Below are positions 21,845 to 33,300 of a stretch of DNA of 64,000 bases, one piece after another. Position numbers and translations under genes: made by a program. The notes beneath the pieces are model-generated. The model had not been told where the DNA came from. It saw only the letters and a list, made by a program, of their open reading frames with translations, and did no database searches. Each line of letters begins with the position of its first letter. The first letter of the stretch is position 1. Source of the DNA: Aspidiotus rigidus (taxonomy: Eukaryota; Arthropoda; Insecta; Hemiptera; Diaspididae); the NCBI GenBank assembly GCA_035079385.1, contig JAVHKY010000052.1:6882001-6946000 (forward strand), written 5' to 3'.

Positions 21845-22169
21845 TTTGATAGTAAATTTGTTTGATTGTCTTAATATTTTTAACCGTGACTCCAATATAT
21901 TTTTCAATTGAAATCTTTCATTTTAACTTTTTATAACTTTTTCTTTTTAAACATTTTGATTCCTTTATTTTGTTTATTTTGTTTTTTATCTCGACCGTTT
22001 TTTTGACCAAAATTTCTCGTTATTTTTTAGTGTTTCAGTTTTTGGATTTTAATAATAAATTTTTTAATAATATTATTTCTTTTCGTGTATTTTATGAGTT
22101 TCAATATATAGTGATTTCGAGACTATTCTTGTTTTGTTACGTGCCTGTGTGCCATCCAACCCTCAATTA
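21845..22169. repeat. Right terminal inverted repeat flanking the Helitron Rep region
   Basis: Reverse complement of 16140-16467. The outer end reads gccatccaaccctcaatta. The word ctatcttgatt directly precedes the left arm (16130-16140) and recurs 36 bases beyond the right arm (about 22206-22216), a possible trace of a target duplication. Confidence 0.85.
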
Positions 22170-22774
22170 TATAATGGCTCGTACCTTTGAGGATTCAACC
22201 TTATCTATCTTGATTGTCAATAATTTGCCAAAAAATTGTCGTTTTTAGAGGCGAAGGCACTCTCTCTGACAAAATGACAATAATTTGCCAAAAAAATGTC
22301 ATTTTTCTGTGTCGATCGTGCCAATCTTTCCCAACGGGTAATATTTCCCCTTTATATGGGAAAGAAGGATGACAATTCACGTTTTGTACACGCGCGCAAG
22401 TGTAATCGGTTTTGTGTCCTTTTCTGTACTGAAACATGCCTTTGAAAGAATTGCTCATTTATGTGAAATCATGATATGAACGTATTTTGTAAAGGAAACG
22501 AGAAATTATGTAAAAGAATGTGTTAGAAGATGTAGGAGTACATGAATGAGTTCAATTATAATGCGAATTGAAGGAAGTGAATGTGATAATCTAAAACGAG
22601 AAATTGTTCGTAGTTTTTCTCTTTTACCGACTTTTCTAACTAGAAAAGTGAGGTATTACATCCGTAGCAAGGTCAACAGGGGAAGTGGGCAATGAACTTT
22701 CTCGACGTTTTAGGGGTCTTAGATCACAACTAGCATAAAAAAAATTTCAGGTTTCCATATATATATATATAAGA
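22170..22774. other. Unassigned; contains inverted match to 13521
   Basis: 22200-22340 is of the ttgcca/gacaat family and ends with the reverse complement of 13521-13545. The rest shows no gene. Confidence 0.4.
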
Positions 22775-23105
22775 TTTTTTTGTCCGCGGAACTCCTCCGA
22801 AACTACCCGATGGATTTTTTTGTAACTTAGCCATATTGTAGTAGTATATCTGAAGATGTGCACCTGCAATTTTTTTGAAATTCGGATGAGTAGTTCTCGA
22901 GAAATGTTCAATTTGTTGAGAAATTTTGCAGTATTTCGAGTACCTTTTTGTCCGCGGAACTCCTCCGAAACTACCCGATGGATTTTTTTGTAACTCGGCC
23001 ATATTGTAGTATTATATTTGAAGATGTGCATCTGCATTTTTTTTGAGGATCGGATGAGTAGTTCTCGAGAAATTTTTACTTTTGTTGAAAAATTTCTCGC
23101 TATCA
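22775..23105. repeat. Two tandem copies of a 170-bp unit, inverted relative to 9110-9310
   Basis: Both copies start gtccgcggaactcctccgaa and run through cccgatggatttttttgtaac and gatgagtagttctcgagaaa. Reverse-complement copies occur at 9110-9310 and, more diverged, at 8820-8935. Confidence 0.85.
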
Positions 23106-24379
23106 CAAGTAGCTTCTTACGAATAGCTGCGAGTAGCTGCTTACGTTAGGAGAAGCGGATTTTCCTATACGTTTACCACTTTCGTTATCAGTACGTGTAT
23201 TGTGATGAAGAACCTTTCATCATTCGACAGGTTCATTCTTTGTTCATTCTTTACCAAGGGTTCATTGGATTTTATTTCCGATGAAACCTTTTCGTTCAAA
23301 TTTAGTACACTTGTATCTCGCTTCCCACAGCCCCTAGAGCGTTGAATTTTGTTTTGTTAAATTTATTTTTGAACGGATAGTGGCAATGGCGAGTTGTTCA
23401 TTTTTCTAGCTATTTTTCATTATTATTAGTCATACTCGATAGTTTTTTTTTTTTTTTTTTATTATTATTTTACGAGCATTATAAACTGCACGAGGGTTAT
23501 TTGCTCGGCGTTACAATCTTATTTTAGAACATTACTTGAATTAGGTTAAATTAGGTACGTATTGGTGGAATTGAGTGGCGATCGAACGGAATTTGTTGGT
23601 GAATTATATGAAGTTGTAGAATTGAGTGGTGCGTAAATAAGTTAGGGTTGAGTCGATGGTTTCGGAGTTGTTGTTTAGTGCTGCATTGATATTGGAAGAT
23701 ATATTTAGGGAGGTTCGAGTGGGTTGCAGGACGGGGCATGAGAAAAAATGTCAACTGATAAATTTTCTTGGAGACAGTGAGGGCATGATGGAGGAGCGAG
23801 ATTAGTGAGAAGATAAGTATGAGTAAGACGAGTGTGGCCTATTCGCAGCCGAGCTAAAATGATCTCCTCTTGCCTTGAATTTCGTTGGGATGAGGACCAA
23901 AATGTGGGTTCACGTTTTATTTTTCTTAATTTGTTATTCGACTGATTTTAGTGAAAACCTTGAGTTTGAATGAATAAGTACAATTTTTTAATCTTCATCA
24001 AGTGTGCTGATGCGAGACTACCTGGGTGATTTCACTCTTAATTATTAATTGATTTATTTGTCATTTTTTCATGTATGGGTACATAATTAATAGTGGTTCA
24101 TAGTTGATTTGAGGTGTCAAAAGAGATGGAAAGATTATTTTCAATTTGGACTGGCTTTTTTGAGTGAGATTTGAGATTAGACTAACGAGAAAACCGGGCT
24201 TTGGTGCTATATATTTTTACCGAATTTTCTAGCTGGAAAAGTGAGGTATTTTGTTAATACGTTTGGAATGGTTGAAGCGTGAGGGAAGGAATGAGGGGTT
24301 GACTATTGGGTGATTGGTTGCTTCTTTCGTTTCGACATCGATTTTTTTAGTTTTTCGGGATCTCGTTGTAGCTGGATTC
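23106..24379. other. Unassigned sequence with one dispersed repeat
   Basis: 23455-23575 is the inverted partner of 12940-13050. A T tract lies at about 23443-23460. No gene is supported in the rest. Confidence 0.4.
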
Positions 24380-24898
24380 CCAGATGAAGAATTTTGGGGT
24401 GGAGTGTGCATAGAAAATGGTGATATGATAGCGTGAAGGCAATTTATGAGTGCACGAGAGGAATAGCAGCTGGAGATAGCTTTAAGAGATGCCAGGAATC
24501 GGAAGTGATAAAGAATTGAACCACTCATCCTAATACAGTATACTAGACTAATAATATGCTAAGAATAAGGTATGGGAAAAAATGATTGTAGAGCTCTTTT
24601 TTATTAGAAACAACTGTTATAGCCTCGTAGCAGTTTGGACAGGGGTAGGGGAAGTGGTTTTTCTGGAGACGTTTTGTAGGTTTTAGATGACTCTTAGCCT
24701 AAATTATAACAAAATTCAGGTTTCCTTATTGGATTATAGGTATTTTTACTCTGTTATCTGTTGATGTGACATCGTAGTGATAGAATTTATAAACTGAGTT
24801 TTATTGTTTATTCTACAAATGTTTGACATGACTGACAGGTCATTGGTATTTAATTTAAAGAGAGGGAGTGACTCTCTCAATGTTTTTTGCATTGTGGG
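24380..24898. repeat. Right outer arm of the large inverted repeat
   Basis: 24602-24898 and 24380-24530 are reverse complements of 8455-8705 and 8985-9090 respectively. Together with the 8.4-9.3 kb arm they enclose 16.4 kb. Confidence 0.75.
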
Positions 24899-24905
24899 AA
24901 GAAAA

Positions 24906-25139
24906 GTCGTGACTACTCACGCGACCGCGTGAGTGTTTTTTTTTTGGTTCTTCCCCTGATTTGATGGAAACATTGGGGATATTGCTTAAGCCATCGGTGA
25001 TGGATTAATACGAAAAATTTCATAAATACGAAAAAATCAATAGTTTTTCCGTCAATGGTGTATTGTAGGTGAATCACGACAGCACTAATGGTGACCTTTT
25101 GATGAAGTAGTGCATATTACTCTGATGTACGAAAAATGT
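24906..25139. repeat. 234-bp inverted arm (left) around the truncated LINE
   Basis: Near-identical (about 99% by eye) to the reverse complement of 26944-27177. It contains the 20-base palindrome actcacgcgaccgcgtgagt at its outer end, then a T run and a unit (ttgatggaaacattgggg) that recurs, diverged, at about 33900, 34130 and 34325. Confidence 0.9.
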
Positions 25140-25218
25140 GATTTGTACAAAAATGGGGTGGTGATTTATAATTTTGTGAAAGTATTTCATCTGTTTCGTT
25201 TCAATAAAGATTGTTTCA

Positions 25219-25239
25219 ATTATTATTATTATTATTATT
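25219..25239. repeat. (ATT)7 target repeat at the 5' junction of the truncated LINE
   Basis: Seven ATT units directly abut the 5' truncation point of the LINE copy at 25240. Confidence 0.9.
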
Positions 25240-26327
25240 GACGCGTTGGATCGAGTCGGCTGGACTTGAACTCGCAGCAAGTAAGACGGAGGCCATTTTA
25301 TTCACAACCCGTCGGAAGTTCAAGGCACCCACCTTTCGCCTGCGAGGTGTGGAAATTGAAACCAAGAAGCAAATGAAATACCTGGGCATCTGGTTTGACT
25401 CAACGCTGAGCTTCAGGCACCATTTCCTGATGGCAGCGGAAAAGGCGGGCCGGGTAGTTGGATACCTAAGCCGCCTTATGAGGAACCTGGGAGGACCGAG
25501 AGAAGCAAGGAGAAGGATCATGATGAGCACCGCCTTGTCGATCCTCCTATATGGTGCGCCAGTATGGGCCGACTGCATGAAGATACCATACCGAAGAAGA
25601 GAGATGGTAAAAATCCAACGAAGAGCTGCGCTGAGGTGTGTTAGTGCCTACCGCACTGTCTCGACGGAGGCTCTTTGTGTATTAGCACGTTCACCACCAA
25701 TCGAGCTCCTTGCTGAGGAGAGAGCGGTGGTGTTCGAAGCAAAGAAGAGACCAACGAGCAACCGAGAAGCTTTACGGGTCAAGCAGGAGGCCAGGCGCTC
25801 CTTGCTTGTAAAGTGGAAAGAAAGAATTGCCCAGAGTGAGCTGGGTACATGGACAACCCGTGTGCTAATACGCGACCTTGATGAGTGGATGAACCGACAC
25901 CATGGTCAGCTGAACTTTCACCTGACGCAGGTGTTAAGCGGCCATGGCTGCTTCAACAAGTACCTTCACGAGAAGTTAAGGAAAGTTGAGCAGGCAACGT
26001 GTTCGCACTGTAACGAAGGGCGGGATGATGGACCACAACACACCTTATTTGAGTGTGAGGCGTGAGCGGGACGAGCTTAGTCGGTCTCTCCAAGAGATCG
26101 GGGTAGATGAAGCGCTCGACCCGAGTAGCCTGGTACCCACCATGCTAGGTTCCGAAGAAGCATGGAACCAGGTGTCTGCATTTGCGGCCACCATCATGAA
26201 GAGGAAGATGGACCAGGAATGGAATAGGCAAATGCAGAACCACGCTATGGCCTACTCAACACCTGTGTACCATCAACATCCAGATCTGCAGGAAGAAGAG
26301 GAAGAAGGATACCATCCAGATTGTTAG
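25240..26327 (+). pseudogene. C-terminal reverse-transcriptase/zinc-finger fragment of LINE ORF2
   Basis: Corresponds to the last 365 codons of the ORF2 at 30322-33432: thumb region, then the Cys-Ser-His-Cys...His-x4-Cys finger near 26000-26057. Relative to the complete copy, 8 bases are missing at about 26060 between two ggcgtg words, which breaks the frame. The open reading continues as 25986-26327 in another frame. There is no promoter or start, so it is a dead fragment. Confidence 0.9.
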
Positions 26328-26757
26328 GGCCTTTATAGTTGTTGAAAGAATCTCGCGTTTATATGGTTGCTCCGCGTCCTCTATTCCGGTGAACTTACTA
26401 CGGTACGTTCACTGTTCATACGAATATGTCTAACGAGCACCATACAGTGAGATTCACGCAACAGCGACTTATTACGCTTGATGTGATGTGATAGTGTCGT
26501 TTTGTGATGTGAGTGTGTTCTATAGTGCTGTTTTCTTTTTTGTGCGTGCCAGGGGGGCATTGCAGCTTGGCGGTTGCCAAAGCAACTTGGCAGTTGCCGA
26601 GTAGAAGAGGGGGTTCGCGTAGGAGATTCCTCCTTCACTGAAGTTATACCCGAAAGGGTCGATTCCGGTGTTGGAGGAAACAATATTAAATGCATACGCA
26701 TCCCGCACCTACTCCATTATGGATGACGGGCGGTGCTGCACATGCGACATACAAGCG
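25240..26757 (+). mobile_element. 5'-truncated R1-clade LINE copy
   Basis: Collinear with 32337-33863 of the full-length copy and nearly identical to it, from inside the reverse transcriptase to the 3' end acaagcg, followed by a long (ATT)n tail. Truncation at the 5' end is the usual outcome of target-primed reverse transcription. Confidence 0.95.
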
Positions 26758-26770
26758 ATTATTATTATTA

Positions 26771-26865
<95 letters not shown>
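26758..26865. repeat. (ATT)n tail of the truncated LINE
   Basis: About 36 ATT units with one interruption (ttttt) directly after the LINE 3' end. Open frames through it are homopolymer artefacts. Confidence 0.95.
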
Positions 26866-26867
<2 letters not shown>

Positions 26868-26943
26868 AAAAATTGCCCTACAGGACACAGACACCTGCAA
26901 GAACGCCCGCGCCGACTGAGAGGTACAGCTGAGGAACAGGGAA

Positions 26944-27177
26944 CATTTTTGGTACATCAGAGTAATATGCACTACTTCATCAAAAGGTCACCATTAGTGC
27001 TGTCGTGATTCACCTACAATACACCATTGACGGAAAAACTATTGATTTTTTCGTATTTATGAAATTTTTCGTATGAATCCATCACCGATGGCTTAAGCAA
27101 TATCCCCAATGTTTCCATCAAATCAGGGGAAGAACCAAAAAAAAAACACTCACGCGGTCGCGTGAGTAGTACACGAC
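26944..27177. repeat. 234-bp inverted arm (right)
   Basis: Reverse complement of 24906-25139 with only a few differences. It lies directly before the 5' end of the full-length LINE, separated by tttattatt (27178-27186). Confidence 0.9.
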
Positions 27178-27186
27178 TTTATTATT

Positions 27187-28376
27187 CTCCCCCGTAAGGT
27201 ACCACCTTGACGCGGTGGGGGGGCCTACGTGGTGTGTCGTCTGTTCTCTGATGGCAGCGTGCTCTGGGCTGTGGCTTTGCTGGGCGTTGGCGTGTTTGTG
27301 GATGGAGTGACAGGCGAGTGTGCGGCACAGATTTGAATGAGTGGGATGATGAATGAATGAAGAGGTCCGGTTCCGGTGCCACTGACTGGGCTGACCCCCC
27401 GGGCTGTGCGTCACCTGGAACTGAGGGGTTCTTTGGCAGAACAGGCTGACCGCGTGGGCTGCTACATGAACTCTGTCTCGCGCGAGTAGTTGCGGTCTGG
27501 GCGTGCTGACCGGGCTGACCACCTGGGATGCGCTGCCGGACCTAAAAACTAGGATGGCGTCTTGTGCCGGGTTGGTGCACATTGGGGTGGCTCTGGTGGG
27601 TTCCCTCCATGGTGCGGCGTCTTGTACCTCTAAGGTGCTACGTTGTGCCGGGTGGGTGCGTATTGGGTCTGCTCTGGTGGGTGCCTTCTTTGGTGCTTGA
27701 CTGAGCTGAGCTGTCTGGTACCCTTGTGAATGCTGGGGTGCTGGACTTGAGTGTCGAATGTGAGGTTAGTGAGGTGTTGGCTGCGACTGTTTCACTTTCT
27801 GTCTGCTTCTGGTCGGCGTTTGGTGGGGTTATGGTTTGGTGGTGGGTTGTTGTTGGGGCTCGGTTGAGGCGCTGCAACTAAGAGTACTAGGAGAAGGATA
27901 CTCCGAGGCTAATTAAACCGTAGGGAAGGAAACCCTATAATTTTTTAAAAAAACCACCTGTCTCCTTGCAGGCTGGGGCACGGGCTCATAGGATAAGGGA
28001 AGGACAACCCCGACAGAAAACCGTCAACTGGTGTAGGCAGTCACACCTGCATCAGGATCATCTCCATGTGTGGGGTTACGTACTGTCTGGTGGCCCTCAC
28101 GTCCTGTATGAATGGGGTTACGTACTGCTTTCATAGCCTTCACGTCCTGTTTGTATGGGGTTACGTATCGCCATCTGGACCTTCACGTCCCATACCACTC
28201 TATTTGCCTGGCCCTGGTGGAGTCTCTTCCAGTGACTAGGTAGGAGATGGAAAACTCTGACAATGAAAATCCGGTCATAGCCGTAAGGTGTGTGCCTTTC
28301 CCTGCGAGGACCAAGCAGCTCGCGGGGGAAGTATGGTTCTGCAAGATGATCTGGGAAGGCGGAAGCAGCTTCCCAG
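27187..28376 (+). promoter_or_regulatory. LINE 5' UTR (probable internal promoter region)
   Basis: GC-richer than its surroundings. It contains imperfect repeats of about 100 bp between 27550 and 27700 (gtgccgggt...ctctggtggg) and three tandem units at 28072-28199. By analogy with other LINEs the internal promoter would be here, but no promoter motif was identified. Confidence 0.5.
28072..28199 (+). repeat. Three 42-43-bp tandem repeats in the LINE 5' UTR
   Basis: Units start ggggttacgta at 28072, 28114 and 28157 and end with tcacgtcc. Tandem 5' UTR units are known to carry promoter activity in some other LINE families. Confidence 0.85.
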
Positions 28377-30322
28377 ATGACGCCTCACACTGCAACTCTA
28401 TTCCAGATGAAGATGACGAAAGACGAAGATATTGGTGCCGATTCGGATTCGGCAAACCGGCTCCCCACGCTGATGCGCTCAGGCGGCGAGGGGTCGGGGG
28501 GTATTGTCCCCGAAACCTATGATGAGGCAATCATCATGGCCAATGCGACCGGTCAAGAAGAGAAGCTGGATGAGGTGTTCTCAAAGACAGCGAAGACGCC
28601 CCGTTCCAGTACAGTAGTACAGGTAGGAGAAGATGAACGTGGATATCACTCGTCTCCAGAGTTCATCCTAATCCAACAGCCAAAGCGAGCCAATAAAAGG
28701 GTCAGGATAGATGGAGAGTCGTCGCCTGATGACCATGACCGGTTTGGGACCCCTACCGCGTCCACTCCACCCATCCTACCAGCCCCACCCGGCCTACCAG
28801 GAGGTAAATTGAGGAAAGCTAATGCTGAACTCAACAAATCAAATGCTGCACTGAAGGCAGACATCATGAAGAAGGATGTCATGATTTTGAGGCTGCAAGA
28901 ACAGTATTCTGTGCAGCGGATGCGAGTCAACCAGCAGAAGCTTCAACTGGATAAGCAGCAGGAGGAGATCAAGATGCTGCAACTCCAAGTTCAAGAGGCC
29001 ATCGTGAAGAAGCCGCATGCTGAGCAACGCCTTCTAAAGCAAGCTGCGGAACAGAAGCGACAGATCAACATGCTCAAGAGGGAAGTTGCTAATCTTCAGC
29101 AACGTTTGAAGTCGCCGCCCACCCAGGAGGCCGGCAAGCTGGTGGAAAAACTGCAGCCAGCACAACCGCAACTGCAACCGCAGCAGCAGCAGAAACGACA
29201 ACCGCAACTGCAACAGCAACGGCAGCAACTGCAGCAGCGACTGCAGCAACCGCAGCAACTACAGCAGCAATCGCAACTGCAACCGCAGCCGCAACAGCTA
29301 CGAGCTGCCCAGCCCCTGCAGACAGCACCGCAGCAACAGCATCGGCAACCGCGACTGCAACTGCAACCGCGACCACATCCGCAACCGCGACCACAGCCGC
29401 AAACGCAACCGCAGCCGCACGTCCAGCAGCAACAGCCTCTGCAGGAAGCTCCAACAGCTGATGGCGCACCCACCTGGAGTCAGGTTGTGTCCCGGCGCAC
29501 CCGGAAGAAGAACTCTCAGCCGCCTATTGCAACTGAGAGTAATCCACCCAAGCTACAGCTTCTTCAGAAGCGACGCCCACGAGGTGGGGCAGTTATATTA
29601 AAGAGGACTTCGGAAGAGGTGAAGTACACCGACCTCCTCAAGAAAGCTCGCGCGCACCTGTCCCCTGCGGAGTATGGACTCACGCCAGTAAGGACAAGGT
29701 ACACAGGCAGAGGTGAGATGATCATCGAGCTGAGAGGTGCAGACCCCAATAGCCAAAGCATTGCGGACTTTGCTGCTAAGCTGAAGAAGGTGCTGGGTGA
29801 CGGAACAGAGGTCCGACAACCGCAGCGCCAAACAGGTCTCCTGATCCTAGACATTGAGGAGTCAGTGACTGATGAAGAGATCCGGCTGGCACTTAGTATT
29901 GGCCCAGAGGCCAAGGTCCAATGTAGACCTGCAAGCCGTGGCTGCCAAACGGCCAAGCCCAGCTGGGGATACAGAGGGCCATGGAGATCCTGAAAGACGG
30001 GAAGGTGAAGATTGGCTGGAGCGTGTGTCGAGTGGTCTCCTTGGAGAGGAAGAACACGCAGCCAAGGTGCTATAAGTGCCTCCGCCGAGGACACATGGCG
30101 GCCACCTGCACCAATGAAAGCATCGGCCCAGGATGCTATAGATGTGGCGCTGAGGGTCACGTGATCCGTGACTGCCGACAGACACCTAAGTGCCCTGTGT
30201 GCAGCCGGGTCGACGGACGTGACAATGGGCACATTTTAGGCAGCGAAGGATGTCTTGGCGCTGCCTCACACCCCGTTCGGAAGTCTCAACCAAGCGGGAG
30301 AAGACGACCGAAAGGCCCCTAA
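28377..30322 (+). pseudogene. LINE ORF1 (gag-like, three zinc knuckles) with one frame error
   Basis: The frame opens at 28377; Met at 28413 (Met-Thr-Lys-Asp-Glu) is a plausible start. Codons for residues about 140-240 are heptad-patterned (coiled coil). Residues about 255-360 are Gln/Pro-rich from CAG/CAA repeats (29155-29450). Then comes an RNA-recognition-like region (29560-29900). Near 29955 the frame is lost and continues at 29957-30322 in another frame, reaching the knuckles Cys-Tyr-Lys-Cys-x4-His-x4-Cys (30069), Cys-Tyr-Arg-Cys-x4-His-x4-Cys (30132) and Cys-Pro-Val-Cys...His...Cys (30191). The shift separates the assembly and knuckle regions, so this copy should not make full-length ORF1p. 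The stop TAA at 30320 overlaps the ORF2 start as TAATG. Confidence 0.85.
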
Positions 30323-30326
30323 TGGC
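30318..30326 (+). promoter_or_regulatory. TAATG stop-start overlap coupling ORF1 and ORF2
   Basis: TAA of ORF1 (30320-30322) shares its last A with the ATG of ORF2 (30322-30324). The same arrangement is used for termination-reinitiation in SART1, another R1-clade LINE. Confidence 0.75.
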
Positions 30327-33300
30327 AGGGACACTCAAGTTCCTGCAGGCCAATCTTCAGCACTGCCAACTGGCCCAGGACCTTCTCTGGCAGTTTGTAG
30401 CTGAGGAGGGAACGCACATTGTAATTGCCAGTGAGTATTACAATGTTGCGAAAAGAAAAGGATGGTACACAGACCGTACTGGCTTAGCGGCCATTGGTGT
30501 TTGCCCAGAGTGTCCAATTGCTCCGGGAGAGGTTGAAAGAGGGGAGGGGTATGTTGCTGTGAAGATGGCCGACATGGTTGTCTACAGTTGCTACTTCTCC
30601 CCGAATCGCCCCTTCCCGGAGTTTGAGGACTTCTTGAAGACATTAGAGGAAAGCTTGTCCAGATGGCAAGGTGAAAAATTCATTGTGGCTGGCGATTTTA
30701 ATGCCAAGTCAGAAGAGTGGCGATCAGGCCGTACGGACATCCGTGGGTATGCCTTGGGGGAGTGGATTGCTTACAATCGACTGGAAACAGTCAATGTTGG
30801 CAACACTCCTACCCGAGTGCATCAAGGATACGGGTCCATTATTGATATCACCTTTGCCTCAGAGAGCCTAGCCCGAAAAATAGAAGGCTGGGCGGTACTG
30901 GACAAGGAGCTATCTGGGAGCGACCACCGGTGTATCGGCTTCTCCATCCGCCGGGAAGTTGAGGTTGCTGCTCCACAAAAGCTGGTAAGAAAGTGGGCCG
31001 TTAGGAAGCTGAATAGCGACCGTTTGAAGGCTAGCTATCTTGCTCTCACATGGGATCAAGAAGAAGAGCAAGAAGGCAATGCGGAGGTGGCAGCGGAGAG
31101 GATGATCAAGACTGTCACCAAAGCTTGCGATGTAGCCATGCCCAGGCAAGGTCCACCAAAGAAGAGGAGGGCTGTTTACTGGTGGACCAACAAGATTGCC
31201 GAATTGAGAAAAGAGTGCAACCGTCAGCGCCGGATATACCAGCGTAGTAGTGGCCGCGAAGGGGCGCGGGCGGTTGCACCCGAATACCAGCTGGCTCGTA
31301 AAAGGCTGAAGAAGGCCATCAAGGACAGCAAGAGTGCTGCATGGCGAGAGCTATGTGAGATGGCGGATGACGACCCATTTGGAAAGCCTTATAAGTTAGT
31401 GCTGAAGAAGCTCAAAGGCCTCTCAGCAATGAGCCGAATGGAGCCGGATGTTGTGGGTCAAATCATTGATGGCTTGTTTCCACAGCAGCCACCACCAATG
31501 GTAACGCTACCAATAGTAGAAGAGGATGGTATATCCCTCCTAGGCACCGAGGAGGTTGATGCAGCAGTCAATAGACTGCGGGGTAAGTATTGGAAGGCTC
31601 CAGGCCCGGATGAGATTCCAAATCCAGTCTGGAGCGCCATACATTCAGTTGACCCAGCACTGCTTGTTGATACATTCAATGCGGCATTTGTTGGGGGACT
31701 GTTCCCTATGCGATGGAAGAAAGCCAGGCTAGCATTGATCGATAAGAAGGATAAACCACCTGGTCTACCATCCTCTTATCGTCCACTTTGTCTGCTAGAC
31801 AATGTCGGGAAACTTCTAGAAAGAGTGATAGCCAATCGTTTGGAGAGCTATCTGAAGGAAAGAGATATAATCTCTGATAGCCAGTACGGTTTTCAAACTG
31901 GACGCTGCACATCAGATGCTGGGATCCGGCTGAAGAGGATAGCCAAGTCAACGATTGATATGCGCCAGTTTTGCGCAGCCGTCAGCCTCGACATAAGAAA
32001 TGCGTTCAATTCAATCCCATGGAAGATGATATTGGAAGCTCTTGTGAACGCAGGAGTGACCGCATACCTGCTCAGGATGATCAGCAGCTATCTTAGCTGC
32101 CGTGAAATCCAAGCAGAGACGTCTGCTGGTACAGTAAAGCGCCCTGTTACTTGTGGGGTGCCGCAGGGGTCGGTCCTTGGGCCGCTTTTGTGGTGCGTCG
32201 CATTTAACGGAATCTTTAAGGTGAAGCTGCCACCGGGGGTTAAGCTTATCTGCTATGCGGATGACACCCTGGTGGTATGCACTGCCGAAACAACTGTAGC
32301 GGTGGAGAGCAGGGTAAACCGGGCCCTAGAGGATGTGACGCGTTGGATCGAGTCGGCTGGACTTGAACTAGCAGCAAGTAAGACGGAGGCCATTTTATTC
32401 ACGACCCGTCGGAAGTTCAAGCCAACCGCCTTTCGCCTGCGAGGTGTGGAAATTGAAACCAAGAAGCAAATGAAATACCTGGGCATCTGGTTTGACTCAA
32501 CGCTGAGCTTCAGGCACCATTTCCTGATGGCAGCGGAAAAGGCGGGCCGGGTAGTTGGTTACCTAAGCCGCCTGATGAGGAACCTAGGAGGACCGAGAGA
32601 AGCAAGGAGAAGGATCATGATGAGCACCGCCTTGTCGATCCTCCTATACGGTGCGCCAGTATGGGCCGACTGCATGAAGATACCATACCGAAGAAGAGAG
32701 ATGGTAAAGATCCAACGAAGAGCTGCGCTGAGGTGTGTTAGTGCCTACCGCACTGTCTCGACGGAGGCTCTTTGTGTATTAGCACGTTCACCACCAATCG
32801 AGCTCCTTGCTGAGGAGAGAGCGGTGGTGTTCGAAGCAAAGAAGAGAACGACGACCAACCGAGAAGCTTTACGGGTCAAGCAGGAGGCCAGGCGCTCCTT
32901 GCTGGTAAAGTGGAAAGAAAGAATTGCTCAGAGTGAGCTGGGTACATGGACAACCCGTGTGCTAATACGCGACCTTGATGAGTGGATGAACCGACACCAT
33001 GGTCAGCTGAACTTTCACCTGACGCAGGTGTTAAGCGGCCATGGCTGCTTCAACAAGTACCTTCACGAGAAGTTAAGGAAAGTTGAGCAGGCAACGTGTT
33101 CGCACTGTAACCAAGGGCGGGATGATGGACCACAACACACCTTATTTGAGTGTGAGGCGTGGAGGCGTGAGCGGGACGAGCTTAGTCGGTCTCTTCAAGA
33201 GATCGGGGTAGATGAAGCGCTCGACCCGAGTAGCCTGGTACCCACCATGCTAGGTTCCGAAGAAGCATGGAACCAGGTGTCTGCATTTGCGGCCACCATC

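Noticed and set aside
8455..24898. Polinton/Maverick-like giant element (TIRs with about 16 kb between)
   Set aside because: No DNA polymerase B, integrase, packaging ATPase or capsid-like gene is present between the arms.
26668..27008. ORFs through the ATT repeat (poly-Ile, poly-Leu, poly-Tyr, poly-Asn)
   Set aside because: Translations of a microsatellite.
28247..28522. Alternative ORF1 start in another frame (28247)
   Set aside because: Its frame leaves the coiled-coil and Gln-rich region; the frame from 28377/28413 carries those features.
29089..29473. Cys-rich and Ala/Val-rich ORFs antisense to LINE ORF1
   Set aside because: Mirror frames of the CAG/CAA-rich Gln tract.
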